Origin: Candidatus Zhuqueibacterota bacterium
GTDB taxonomy: Bacteria; Zhuqueibacterota; Zhuqueibacteria; Thermofontimicrobiales; Sulfurfontimicrobiaceae
Assembly: GCA_016927835.1 (NCBI GenBank)
Contig: JAFGMA010000021.1
Location: 1-59,923, forward strand
DNA length: 59,923 nt
Reading direction: 5' to 3'
Shown here: piece by piece, positions 26,886-35,724 of the stretch
Layout: each line of letters opens with the position of its first letter
Numbering within the stretch: the first letter of the stretch is position 1
Position numbers and translations under genes: made by a program
Notes under the pieces: model-generated
The model's database searches: none
The model's input: only the letters and a program-made list of their open reading frames with translations
Told to the model about the DNA's origin: nothing

Positions 26886-27311
26886 ATGTCAGAACCATAC
26901 AGCGATATCGTGATGGAGCATTTCATGAATCCGCGCAACGTGGGGGAAATCGAAAACGCAGATGGCGTTGGCACGGTAGGAAATCCTGCCTGTGGCGACA
27001 TCATGAAAATGTTCCTGAAAATTGAAAAAAATATTATTATAGACGCGAAATTTAAGACTTTTGGTTGTGGCGCGGCTATCGCCAGCAGCAGCATGGCAAC
27101 TGAAATGATAAAAGGCAAAACCATTGAAGAAGCTTTGGAAATTACCAACCAGGCAGTTACACAGGCACTTGGCGGCTTGCCGAAGGTAAAACGCCATTGC
27201 TCGGTACTGGCAGAACAAGCGCTTCAGAGCTCCCTGGATGATTATTACAAGAAAAAAGGTGTTGAATCACCAATAAAATTGAAGCCGGAAGATGAGCTTC
27301 ACGAGGAATAG
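26886..27311 (+). CDS. iscU: IscU-type Fe-S cluster scaffold
   Basis: 141 aa. The three cluster-ligand cysteines are present in NPACGD, FGCGAAIASSS and VKRHCSVLA, with the Asp after the first. This is the scaffold on which [2Fe-2S] and [4Fe-4S] clusters form from iron and desulfurase-supplied sulfur. It lacks the LPPVK motif for HscA (here LGGLPKVKRH is related), as in NifU/SufU-like forms. It follows the desulfurase homologue by 55 nt in the same operon. The symbol is given by family; nifU-N is an equal name. Confidence 0.92.
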   Translation: MSEPYSDIVMEHFMNPRNVGEIENADGVGTVGNPACGDIMKMFLKIEKNIIIDAKFKTFGCGAAIASSSMATEMIKGKTIEEALEITNQAVTQALGGLPKVKRHCSVLAEQALQSSLDDYYKKKGVESPIKLKPEDELHEE

Positions 27312-27432
27312 GTCGGGCGATTGGTTTTTATCACGTCAGCGCGTTTTTGACAAAATGCTTGTCAAGGGCAACACTGGCGAAATATTGCGGGCGAAATCTT
27401 ACGCTAAGTGCGAAAGCCGAGGAGAAAAAACA

Positions 27433-27915
27433 ATGCAAAATAAGGAAATGCTTACATTGGTTATTTTCAGCGGCGATCTGGATAAGCTGCTGGCGGCATT
27501 CATTATCGCCACCGGCGCCGCAGCCTCGGGAATGCAAGTCAATATGTTTTTTACTTTCTGGGGCTTGAAACTGCTGCAACGGGCTGATGCCGGAACAAAG
27601 GGATTGAATTGGATGCAAAAATTATTCAGTCTGTTCGTGAAACCAGGATCGGAAAGGCGCCCGATTTCGAAATTGAATATGTTTGGTATGGGTGCAGCTA
27701 TGATGAAGAAAATCATGAAAAAATCGAAAATGCCGACACTCGGCGAAATGATTTTGACCGCAAAATCGTTGAACGTTAAACTTACAGCATGTTCAACGAG
27801 CATGAATATTTTGGGCATCAGCCGGGAGAGCCTGATCCCGGAAGTGGAGCACGTTGCCGGAGTGGCATCTTTCCTGGCAGATTCGCAGCAAAGTCACACA
27901 ACCCTTTTTATATGA
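27433..27915 (+). CDS. DsrE/DsrF-like sulfur-relay protein
   Basis: 160 aa from the ATG at 27433 (GAGGAG upstream); a longer frame reaching back into iscU has no ribosome site. Features of the DsrE/peroxiredoxin-like group are the LVIFSGDLDKLLAAFIIATGAAASG opening and the FFTFWGLKLLQR stretch. The late cysteine in LTACSTSMNILG (about residue 118) is the likely persulfide carrier. A hydrophobic face suggests membrane contact or oligomers. Placed directly before tusA, it is presumably the partner of TusA in protein-bound sulfur transfer. Confidence 0.85.
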   Translation: MQNKEMLTLVIFSGDLDKLLAAFIIATGAAASGMQVNMFFTFWGLKLLQRADAGTKGLNWMQKLFSLFVKPGSERRPISKLNMFGMGAAMMKKIMKKSKMPTLGEMILTAKSLNVKLTACSTSMNILGISRESLIPEVEHVAGVASFLADSQQSHTTLFI

Positions 27916-27991
27916 AAAATCGAAATAAGTCAGGGCGAAAGTATACTGCTTTCCCTTTATTTACCAGGCAGTCTTTCGTCGGAGAGTACCA

Positions 27992-28222
27992 ATGAAGGCT
28001 GATCAAACAATTGATTGTCTGGGGCTATATTGCCCGATGCCGATCATCAAAACAAGTGAAAAAATCAGGGAAATGTCCACCGGGCAGATCCTGAAAATCG
28101 TGGCAGACGACGAAGGGATTGTCGAAGATTTACCAAATTGGTGCAAGATGACCGGGCAGCAATTTTTAAAAATTGAACAGGAAGCGGGGGACTTCATCGC
28201 ATATATCAAAAAAGCGACTTAA
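27992..28222 (+). CDS. tusA: TusA-family sulfur carrier
   Basis: 76 aa, the whole protein being a TusA/SirA domain: DCLGLYCPMPIIKTSEKI with the CPxP active cysteine (Cys14), then LKIVADDEGIVEDLPNWCKMTG. The cysteine carries a persulfide between donors and acceptors. A second cysteine at position 9 is common in DsrE-linked TusA proteins. AGAGTACCA precedes the ATG. The family link with the DsrE gene upstream is well known. Confidence 0.93.
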   Translation: MKADQTIDCLGLYCPMPIIKTSEKIREMSTGQILKIVADDEGIVEDLPNWCKMTGQQFLKIEQEAGDFIAYIKKAT

Positions 28223-28296
28223 GCGAAATGCCAATCCTCCCTATTTCCCGGGACGAACACTGCCAAAACCGAATTGCTCGAAAGCGGAATGTACGC

Positions 28297-28716
28297 ATGG
28301 ACAAGCTAAAACAAATGCTGGTCGAAAGTGGGATCAAACCCACCTATCAGCGAATCAAGGTTCTGGAATATTTCCAGCAGAATAACAATCACCCAACGGT
28401 GGATATGATTTTTGCTGCCCTTTACCGGAAAGTACCAACGCTATCCAGGACAACCATTTATAATGCGTTGGATGTTTTCAAGAAGCACGGTCTGATCAGC
28501 GTTCTGACCATCACCGGCTCTGAACTGCGCTATGAGTACAGGACGAAATCGCACCACCATTTCCTGTGCAGGATTTGCGGCAACATCATCGATATGGATG
28601 TCAAATGCCCTTTTCAGGAAAAAAAGAATTCCGAAGGACATCAAATTGAAGAAATTCACGGGTATTTCAAAGGCGTTTGCAAAGAATGCCTGAAAAATAT
28701 GCCGCAGGAAATTTAA
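28297..28716 (+). CDS. Fur/PerR-family metalloregulator
   Basis: 139 aa from ATG 28297; an upstream in-frame ATG at 28228 would add 23 residues unlike the family. The N-terminal winged helix reads KPTYQRIKVLEYFQQNNNHPTVDMIFAAL and TLSRTTIYNALDVFKKHGLI. The dimer domain has HHHFLCRICGNIIDMD and a second pair GVCKECL, giving the structural CxxC zinc site of PerR/Fur-type proteins. It closes the sulfur/Fe-S cluster and may sense iron or peroxide, with the cluster as target (inference). Confidence 0.9.
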   Translation: MDKLKQMLVESGIKPTYQRIKVLEYFQQNNNHPTVDMIFAALYRKVPTLSRTTIYNALDVFKKHGLISVLTITGSELRYEYRTKSHHHFLCRICGNIIDMDVKCPFQEKKNSEGHQIEEIHGYFKGVCKECLKNMPQEI

Positions 28717-29223
28717 TTTTCAACGCTCCTTTCAAGTCATTTTTAGCGATTGAGGTGAGTTTTGAATAAATGCAAAATTCGGTTTGGTGAGCTAATTCGT
28801 GCAATGAAAATCTTGCTGCGAATAGTCACACATGGCGCGCAGCTTCAGCTCTGAAAAACGGTTACTCGCTATCGGGCGTGGAGCAGCTTATGTGAGAAAC
28901 GCTGATAGCCCGGACATAAAATTGAGTCCGTCATCAAAATTAACCAGCCCGTATTTTTCCCCGAGAAGAAATTCGGGCTGAGGCTGATCGGGAGAAGAAA
29001 ATCCGCCGGATAGGATAGCTTCGACTGACAGTAAATAAACTTGCCATACTTTGTCATTGTTGTACCACTTAACAAGCCGCGAGTTACAGTAAGCGGAAAT
29101 TTTTGAATATGATAAGTTTTCAAAAATAGATGTCGGTGATTCGCGGCAATCCTTCAACACAGGACGTTTCCATACAGATTTAATGCTACTCTGGCGTGGT
29201 CGGAGCAATTTCAGGAGGATGAG
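28717..29223. other. Intergenic interval, no gene seen
   Basis: 507 bp between the Fur-family gene and glpD. Frames on the minus strand run into glpD and look like chance. A 7-bp inverted repeat CAGCCCG/CGGGCTG (28945-28951, 28974-28980) lacks a T-run. The glpD promoter should be in the right half. Confidence 0.4.
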
Positions 29224-30903
29224 TTGAAACGGAACTTGAATGCACTCGCTCACACAGATTACGATGTCATAATTATCGGAGCGGGTATTTATGGCGTCAC
29301 TCTCGCCTGGGATGCCGTTCTCAGGGGCTTGCATGTCGCATTGATCGATAAAGGGGACTTCGCGTGCGCAACATCATCCAATAGCTTGAAAATCATTCAC
29401 GGCGGATTGCGCTATTTGCAGCAGTTGGATATCCCTCGGATGCGCGAATCCATCCGCGAACGAATGATATTAATGCGCATCGCACCGCACCTGGTTCATC
29501 CCCTGCCCTGCGTCATGCCCACGTATGGCAAATGGATGAATCGCCGGGAAATGCTGGCACTGGCAATGGGTTTAAATGATTTGATCGGATTCGACCGAAA
29601 TCAATTGAATGATCCTCAAAAATATTTGCCGGCAGGAAAAACGATCTCGCGGCCCGAACTGAAAATAATACTTGGCGAATACAGCTTTGATGGCTTGAAC
29701 GGCGGCGCGCACTGGTACGATTGCCAATGCTACAATACCGAACGCCTGGCGCTATCGTTCCTCATTTCTGCCGCAAACCTGGGAGCCGATATCGCCAACT
29801 ACGTCAAGGCAACGGGTTTCATCGTCAAACAAGACAGAATCACCGGGATCACCGTCGCCGATCAGTTGAACCATGAAACCTTTGAAATTCATGGCAAAAT
29901 CGTCATCAACGCTTCCGGACCCTGGATCGATGATGTGCTGACGCAGTTGCCAGGCGGGGCATCAAGGCGGAAATGGTTCAATTTTTCCACTGCAACGAAT
30001 CTCGTTCTGAAGCACCAGGTGCTCCCCAATGTGGCATGCGGTCTGCCGAACCGGTTCACTTTCAAAACCAGCAGCGCCGGCACTGGTAAGGCGATCAGGA
30101 TGCTCTTTTTGGCGCCCTGGCGAAATGTTACTATCGCGGGAACCAACCATCTTCCAGTAGATCGACATCCGGAAGGTTTTCGGGTAACTGAAAGCGAAAT
30201 CAATCAGTTCATCGAAGCACTGAACGCCGCGTATCCGGCATCTAAAATCACGCGCGATGCGGTTGGTTTTGTGTACAAGGGGATATTGCCCAAAGCGGGG
30301 ATTCATCGACGAACGGGTGAGGTCATCCTGGAAAAGCATTACAAAATCATCGATCACGCAAAAGTTGATGGCATTACAGGTTTGCTCACGGTTCTCGGTG
30401 TCAAATACACGACTGCCCGAAATGTGGCACAAAGCGTGATTGACCTGGTTGCTAAAAAATTGGGCAAAACACGGCCCAAATCGAAAAGCGACATAACCCG
30501 CTTGTATGGTGCAGAAATAGACTCGTTTGAGGAATTTCAATTAACAGCACAAAAGCAGCATCAGAATAATTTTGAGCCACAGGTCATCAAGCATCTGGTT
30601 TATAATTATGGATCTGCTTATCCCGAAATCCTGAAACTTGCTGCTTCCGAACCGCCGTACGCCGGACGAATCGCAGGTTCCACTGAAGTGCTGAAAGCGG
30701 AGATACTCCATGCGGTACGGCAGGAAATGGCAATGAAGTTGAGCGATGTCATTTTAAGACGGACTGACCTGGGTTCAGCAGGATTGCCGGGGGATGCTGC
30801 AATCGATGAATGCGCATCAATAATGGCAGATGAATTGAATTGGAGCCTCGCCGGAAAGGCTGAAGAAATCGCTGAAGTGATTCAATTATACCAGGCGGCT
30901 TAA
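29224..30903 (+). CDS. glpD: FAD-dependent glycerol-3-phosphate dehydrogenase
   Basis: 559 aa. Oxidises sn-glycerol-3-phosphate to dihydroxyacetone phosphate and passes electrons to the quinone pool at the membrane. The dinucleotide-binding loop is IIGAGIYGVTLAWDAVLRG (about 15-33); ATSSNSLKIIHGGLRYLQQ (about 55-73) is the first GlpD signature, and GGAHWYDCQC and VLGVKYTTARNVAQ are also family-like. The C-terminal helical domain is present. The start is TTG with AGGAGG 5-6 nt upstream. It stands alone, without glpK or glpF. With MenA and the respiratory genes further on, it would feed menaquinone (inference). Confidence 0.9.
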   Translation: MKRNLNALAHTDYDVIIIGAGIYGVTLAWDAVLRGLHVALIDKGDFACATSSNSLKIIHGGLRYLQQLDIPRMRESIRERMILMRIAPHLVHPLPCVMPTYGKWMNRREMLALAMGLNDLIGFDRNQLNDPQKYLPAGKTISRPELKIILGEYSFDGLNGGAHWYDCQCYNTERLALSFLISAANLGADIANYVKATGFIVKQDRITGITVADQLNHETFEIHGKIVINASGPWIDDVLTQLPGGASRRKWFNFSTATNLVLKHQVLPNVACGLPNRFTFKTSSAGTGKAIRMLFLAPWRNVTIAGTNHLPVDRHPEGFRVTESEINQFIEALNAAYPASKITRDAVGFVYKGILPKAGIHRRTGEVILEKHYKIIDHAKVDGITGLLTVLGVKYTTARNVAQSVIDLVAKKLGKTRPKSKSDITRLYGAEIDSFEEFQLTAQKQHQNNFEPQVIKHLVYNYGSAYPEILKLAASEPPYAGRIAGSTEVLKAEILHAVRQEMAMKLSDVILRRTDLGSAGLPGDAAIDECASIMADELNWSLAGKAEEIAEVIQLYQAA

Positions 30904-31020
30904 GTTAAGTACGGATTCTATTCCCTTATACGAACACCTGCAAGAGAGCGGTTTACAAGAACGGGAATAGATCAAGTTCAATAAGGCTCCGGTGGAGCAT
31001 CCATTTAAAAGGCATGCAAA

Positions 31021-33192
31021 TTGACAAAAGGGTTATCGTCAGAAAATAAAATGAATCAACCAAAATATACAAATCATCTCATTCATGCAACGAGTCCGTA
31101 TTTGTTGCAGCACGCGCACAATCCGGTGAATTGGTATCCCTGGGGCGAACAGGCGCTGCAGCTTTCGCGGGCAAACAATCTTCCGATATTTCTCTCAATC
31201 GGCTATTCCGCCTGCCATTGGTGCCATGTAATGGAACACGAAACCTTTGAAAATGAAGCAATTGCGCAAATCTTGAATGCGCATTTTGTCAGCATCAAGG
31301 TTGATCGCGAGGAGCGACCGGATATTGATGAGATATACATGAATGCTGTTCAAGCGATGACGGGCAGCGGTGGTTGGCCCCTGTCCGTCTGGCTGACACC
31401 CGACCTGAAGCCATTTTTCGGAGGAACCTATTTTCCGCCGGAAGATCGCCAGGGACGAACCGGATTCAAACGCATCCTCGAGCAAATACATACACTCTGG
31501 CAAAATCAGCCCGAAAGCTTGCTGCGTCAGGGTGAAAAATTGACGGCGCATCTCGAGCAAATCGCGGACATTCCGCAGACCGCACAGAACGCAACTATTG
31601 CAGTGTGGCATGAAGCATTTAAGCAAGCGGAACGCCGCTTTGATGAACTCAATGGCGGCTTCGGCTCTGCACCGAAATTTCCGCAAGCTATGGATTTGTC
31701 ATTTTTGCTTCGATATTATTTTCACACCGGCGAAAAGCGCGCGCTGGAAATAGCCGAAAAATCATTGCAGGCGATGGCTGCCGGTGGTATTTTCGACCAT
31801 CTTGGCGGCGGATTCCATCGTTACGCTACAGACGCACGCTGGCGGATTCCGCATTTCGAAAAAATGCTTTACGATAACGCCCTGCTGCCTGTGACATTCC
31901 TCGAAGCGTTTCAGTTAACGGGAGTATCGCTTTACGCCGATGTAGCCAGAGCGACACTGGATTATGTACTCCGCGAGATGACATCGCCTGAGGGTGGATT
32001 CTACTCATCCCAGGATGCGGATAGCGAAGGCGAAGAGGGAAAATTCTATGTCTGGCGAATTGATGAAATTGACCGATTGCTTTCCGAGGACGATGCAAAA
32101 TTATTTTGCGATGCGTTTGGAATTTCTGCTGAGGGGAATTGGGAAGGCAAAAATATTTTTTATCAGCGACGGCTGCCAGCACAACTCTCAACAGAGTATC
32201 ATCAACCGGAATCGGTGCTGCAAAATCGCATCGATCACTGCAAACAAACGCTTTTGGCAGCACGCCAACAGCGCACTCCTCCTGCGAAAGATGATAAAAT
32301 ACTGACCGCCTGGAACGGATTCATGATTTCGGCTATGTGTAAGGCTTATCAGGTGCTTGCGGATAATAAATATCTGTTCGCCGCCGAAAAAGCAGTTGCA
32401 TTTCTGCTGGAAAAAATGTATATTAACGACCAATTGATGCGCTCGCATCGCAGGGGTAAGTGCCAAATAAATGGTTATCTTTCTGATTATGCTTCGCTTT
32501 CTGCAGCATTGATTGATTTATATGAATCAACATTTAAATTCTTCTATTTACAAAAAGCCCTTGAAATCAACCAGCTTATGCTTCACAAGTTCTGGGATCA
32601 CTCGCACCAGGTACTCTACTTCACTGCTTCAGAACAAAACCAATTGCTGCTTCGAACAAGGAATCCGTACGATAACGCAATGCCAGCGGGAAATTCGACT
32701 GCACTCATGGTGATGCTCAAGCTTGCCAGATTCACGAATGACGAGCAACTTGAATTCAATGCCAGGAAAATCATAGAGCGTTATTCCGGGCAACTATCAA
32801 ATTCTCCATTAGCTTTTTCAGCCCTGATAAGCACGCTGGATTTTGCCTGGGACAAATCAAAAGAAATTGTTGTGGTGGGAATCCGAAAGGAATCCCGAAT
32901 GGGACGAACAACGGGTAATCAAGTGGATTCAAACAATGTGCTTTCGGCAGATGCGATGATCCGCCGCTTCAATCAATTGTATTTGCCCAATAAAATATTG
33001 GTATATGCGGATCCTGAATTAACTGATGCGACGATCCTGTCACCGATTCTCAAAGGTAAGTCAATCCGGAACAACAAACCAGGTGTATTGATATGCGAAA
33101 ATTCTGTTTGCAAGGCACCTCTCACAACTATCGAACAAATAAATGACTTTCATAAATCGCTTCTCGCGGATCAAAGAACGAATTTAACTTAA
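31021..33192 (+). CDS. YyaL/SSP411-family protein with thioredoxin-like domain (DUF255)
   Basis: 723 aa from a TTG that has AAAGG 7 nt upstream; the family usually starts near the ATG at 31051. The N-terminal thioredoxin-like domain (about 15-175) has the typical [18 protein letters not shown] and the CxxC in [10 protein letters not shown], followed by [10 protein letters not shown] and [11 protein letters not shown]. The C-terminal two-thirds form an (alpha/alpha)6 barrel like N-acylglucosamine 2-epimerases ([35 protein letters not shown]). Molecular role unsettled; proposed to act in redox or glycan chemistry. The DsrE-like gene follows 29 nt later. Confidence 0.9.
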   Translation: MTKGLSSENKMNQPKYTNHLIHATSPYLLQHAHNPVNWYPWGEQALQLSRANNLPIFLSIGYSACHWCHVMEHETFENEAIAQILNAHFVSIKVDREERPDIDEIYMNAVQAMTGSGGWPLSVWLTPDLKPFFGGTYFPPEDRQGRTGFKRILEQIHTLWQNQPESLLRQGEKLTAHLEQIADIPQTAQNATIAVWHEAFKQAERRFDELNGGFGSAPKFPQAMDLSFLLRYYFHTGEKRALEIAEKSLQAMAAGGIFDHLGGGFHRYATDARWRIPHFEKMLYDNALLPVTFLEAFQLTGVSLYADVARATLDYVLREMTSPEGGFYSSQDADSEGEEGKFYVWRIDEIDRLLSEDDAKLFCDAFGISAEGNWEGKNIFYQRRLPAQLSTEYHQPESVLQNRIDHCKQTLLAARQQRTPPAKDDKILTAWNGFMISAMCKAYQVLADNKYLFAAEKAVAFLLEKMYINDQLMRSHRRGKCQINGYLSDYASLSAALIDLYESTFKFFYLQKALEINQLMLHKFWDHSHQVLYFTASEQNQLLLRTRNPYDNAMPAGNSTALMVMLKLARFTNDEQLEFNARKIIERYSGQLSNSPLAFSALISTLDFAWDKSKEIVVVGIRKESRMGRTTGNQVDSNNVLSADAMIRRFNQLYLPNKILVYADPELTDATILSPILKGKSIRNNKPGVLICENSVCKAPLTTIEQINDFHKSLLADQRTNLT

Positions 33193-33221
33193 AGGATACA
33201 ATCGAATTAAGGAATGGTAAA

Positions 33222-33569
33222 ATGAAAAAAACCGCATTATTCGCATTCAATGGTGAACCGATGTGTTTCGCCCACGTGCTTCTGAACGCAATCGACATGC
33301 ACGAACACGGAATCGAGGTCAAGATAATCATCGAAGGGACGGCAACCAGGCAAATCAAGGAGCTATCCGATCAATCGAAGCCTTTTGCAAATTTATACGC
33401 CAAAGTCAAGCAGCTCGGTCTCATTGACTGCGTCTGCAAAGCCTGCGCTGCCAAGACCGGTTCATTGGATGCTGCGGCTGAGCAACAGCTTAACCTATGC
33501 GATGAAATGTCGGATCATCCGAGTATGCGACGTTATGACGCAAGTGGTTATTCAATTATCACATTTTAA
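33222..33569 (+). CDS. Small DsrE-like cysteine protein
   Basis: 115 aa of DsrE-like fold: KKTALFAFNGEPMCFAHVLLNAIDMHEHG resembles the first strand and helix of DsrE-type proteins, and DCVCKACAAKTG (about 67-78) carries three closely spaced cysteines suited to persulfide or disulfide chemistry. AGGAATGG precedes the ATG. It lies 29 nt after the YyaL-like gene and 49 nt before the selenocysteine peroxiredoxin, so the three are likely cotranscribed and may share a thiol-redox task (inference). Confidence 0.75.
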   Translation: MKKTALFAFNGEPMCFAHVLLNAIDMHEHGIEVKIIIEGTATRQIKELSDQSKPFANLYAKVKQLGLIDCVCKACAAKTGSLDAAAEQQLNLCDEMSDHPSMRRYDASGYSIITF

Positions 33570-33618
33570 ATTGAAAACGATCCGGCAATCCGAAATCTAA
33601 ATGAAGGAGATCAGTGCG

Positions 33619-34347
33619 ATGAGAATTAAAAATACCGTCTTCTCAATCTTACTGGTGATTTTCGTTTCGATTCCATTGCTAATTAATGCGCAAGTTTTAG
33701 GATTGTGCGGATCTATCAACGAAAATACACCAAATTCAGCATCGCCAGCAATGGCTGCTGAAAACGCGGCTTCAGGTTGTCGGGTTTTGCGCCCCGGCGA
33801 CAAAGCCATCAATTTCGAGCTTACAGCCGTCGTCGGTAATGAAATCAAGAACGTAAAATTATCGGATTATAACGGGAAATGGCGAATCGTCTGTTTCTAT
33901 CCCGCAGATTTCACATTTGTCTGACCAACGGAACTCTCTGCAGTTGCAGGAAGATATAATGAATTGAAAAAACTCAATGCAGAAGTTATTGCAATCAGCA
34001 CTGACACTCACTTTTCACATTGGATGTGGAAAAAAACGTCACCAACCGTTAAGAATGTCGAATACCCGATAGCTTCTGATCCGAATGGGGCGGTAGCTAA
34101 AGCGTATGGTGTCTATCTTGAAGATGCCGGACTGGCGGTCAGAGGGCGCTTTATCATCAACCCCGAAGGCACGGTGGTAGCAGTGGAAATGCTCACACCG
34201 CCGGTGGGGCGCAATGTCAATGAACTCATCCGCCAACTCAAAGCGCTCCAGGCGGTCGCCAGCAATCCTGGCAAGGCTGCTCCCGCTGGCTGGGAACCAG
34301 GCAAAGAGTTGATAGGCACGGGAGTAGAATTTATCGGCAAATATTAA
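33619..34347 (+). CDS. Exported selenocysteine peroxiredoxin (AhpC/TSA family), UGA read as Sec
   Basis: 242 aa, with the in-frame TGA at 33922-33924 read as selenocysteine, residue 102. The start at 33619 has AAGGAG nine nt upstream; an ATG at 33601 does not. A signal peptide ([22 protein letters not shown]) covers about 3-24, so the product acts outside the cytoplasm. The active site reads [14 protein letters not shown], exactly where AhpC has FVCPTE; the frame continues for 140 residues of perfect family sequence ([26 protein letters not shown]), ruling out a simple pseudogene. The C-terminal resolving cysteine of AhpC (VCPAGW) is absent: the protein has AAPAGW. Two cysteines before the domain (GLCG, SGCR) might resolve the selenenic acid instead. 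Expected role: reduction of peroxides. Confidence 0.85.
33934..33953 (+). promoter_or_regulatory. Bacterial SECIS hairpin
   Basis: Within the coding region just after the UGA. CTCTCTGC (33934-33941) pairs with GCAGGAAG (33946-33953): C-G, G-C, T-A, C-G, T-G wobble, one C-A mismatch, T-A, C-G. The apical loop is AGTT (33942-33945), with a G in the second position, and 17 nt separate the UGA from the loop. These values fit the published bacterial SECIS consensus (small loop with a G in its first two bases, 16-37 nt from UGA). Confidence 0.7.
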
Positions 34348-34498
34348 ATGGCTAATTTGATGTTGTCGGATCGTTTTCAATTGTTAATTTCACGCTTCAC
34401 CTCTCACAATTACTCAGATCGATTGTGAGGGAATTTTGTATGTACCAAACAGGCAATTATTACTTATCCTAATAACCGTGAAACATGAAAGGTAACCT

Positions 34499-35038
34499 AT
34501 GACTTCTCAAGCAGCAGAATTAGATGCGCTGAAGCTGGCGCTTAAAATGGAAACCGATGGGTACCATTTTTTTAAAGATGCGAGTGCCAGAACGAAGAAT
34601 CCATTAGCGAAAGAAACACTCGAATCATTCGCCCGCTGGGAATTGGAGCACATCGAGTACATCAAAAAGATGCATAAAGCGCTCGAAACTTCAGGCACCT
34701 GGCTTTCGACGGAAAACCTGTCACAGAAACAGGGCGATGCGTTGTCTGCGATTAAAACAATATTCAAAGAAAAGCACGAAAAGCTGGCTGAAACAGTTAG
34801 AGTAAATGTTACCGATCTAGATGCATTCAGATTAGCACGGGACATCGAAGATAAAGCCACGGTGTTTTATCGCGAACGCGCTGACAAGGCAACCGACAAG
34901 GCGGCGAAGAAATTTTACCAGTTTATGATCGGACTCGAGCGCGAGCATTACCAGATTCTCGATAACTCCTATCGCTATTTTGAGAATCCGGAGCAATGGA
35001 ATATCGAAGACGAGGGTTGGATGTTTGACGGCGGTTAA
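34499..35038 (+). CDS. Rubrerythrin-like diiron protein (two-half ferritin fold)
   Basis: 179 aa. Two repeated helical halves carry the E...ExxH diiron pattern: ALKMETDGYHFF with RWELEHIEYIKK, then ARDIEDKATVFY with IGLEREHYQIL. There is no C-terminal rubredoxin domain, so electrons would come from a separate carrier such as the rubredoxin at 36720. Rubrerythrins reduce hydrogen peroxide in anaerobes. AAAGG precedes the ATG. It ends in NIEDEGWMFDGG. Three paralogues occur at 50175-52107. Confidence 0.88.
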   Translation: MTSQAAELDALKLALKMETDGYHFFKDASARTKNPLAKETLESFARWELEHIEYIKKMHKALETSGTWLSTENLSQKQGDALSAIKTIFKEKHEKLAETVRVNVTDLDAFRLARDIEDKATVFYRERADKATDKAAKKFYQFMIGLEREHYQILDNSYRYFENPEQWNIEDEGWMFDGG

Positions 35039-35145
35039 TCGTCCCGATGGTTGCGCGACGGCAGTCCCGAATCGACGCAATGATGACACCGGATCGCATC
35101 CGATAATGAGTCGGGTATTCAATCGCATTTTACCAGGAAAGCAGA

Positions 35146-35715
35146 ATGCCAGGATCAGGATATCAATCGCTTCAAGACCGGAAAACAAGCCGCGCATTTT
35201 CGGCTCAGAAATTATCCGATGAAACGATTTTCACGTTGATGCAGGGAACCCAGCTTACCGCGTCCTGTTACAACCATCAGTCATGGCGTTTTCTGTTTCT
35301 GACCGAGCAGGATGCTTTGGAGAAAGCCCACCAGGCGCTCTCCGGTGGCAATGGTTGGGCGAAACGAGCACCATTACTCGTCATCGGCTTTTCCAGGCAC
35401 GATTTCGATTGTGAATTTGCCGATAGTCGGAAATACTATTTGTTTGATCTGGGCATGGCAACACAAACGCTGCTGCTGGTAGCAACTGAGTTGGATTTAA
35501 TCGCCCGACCAATGGCAGGTTTTTCGCCGGAAGGCTTACGCGAGGCGTTCGATATTGCCCCTGAATTCGAGATCTATATCGTGATTGCTGTTGGATACCA
35601 AGGCAATCTGGAAGATCTCGAAAAACGGTGGCAGATTAAATCAAAAGCATCGAGAACGCGAAATCCATTGCCAAATAATTTTTTTCTAAACAAAATTGAA
35701 ACGATTAACAAGTGA
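35146..35715 (+). CDS. Nitroreductase-family FMN oxidoreductase
   Basis: 189 aa. The N-terminal RKTSRAFSAQKLSDETIF and CYNHQSWRFLFLT follow the FMN-binding R-x-x-R...NxQPWRF pattern of the family, and LFDLGMATQTLLLVATELDL matches the conserved central helix. These dimeric enzymes reduce nitro compounds, quinones or flavins with NAD(P)H. AGGAAAG precedes the ATG. It lies 107 nt after the rubrerythrin-like gene and 9 nt before the ferritin-like gene, so it belongs to the redox-stress group. Confidence 0.87.
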   Translation: MPGSGYQSLQDRKTSRAFSAQKLSDETIFTLMQGTQLTASCYNHQSWRFLFLTEQDALEKAHQALSGGNGWAKRAPLLVIGFSRHDFDCEFADSRKYYLFDLGMATQTLLLVATELDLIARPMAGFSPEGLREAFDIAPEFEIYIVIAVGYQGNLEDLEKRWQIKSKASRTRNPLPNNFFLNKIETINK

Positions 35716-35724
35716 GGTGCAGCG

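Noticed and set aside
29193..29206. GG-N10-GC match upstream of glpD
   Set aside because: It ends only 17 nt before the start codon, next to the ribosome site, and lacks TTGC; too close to be a useful sigma-54 promoter.
28888..29334. Minus-strand frame of 148 codons overlapping the glpD start
   Set aside because: Covers the glpD ribosome site and N-terminus; product resembles nothing and lacks a ribosome site.
33601..33924. Reading the peroxiredoxin as a pseudogene broken by a stop
   Set aside because: The stop is TGA exactly at the catalytic cysteine, the frame is unchanged after it, downstream sequence is intact, and a SECIS-like hairpin follows.
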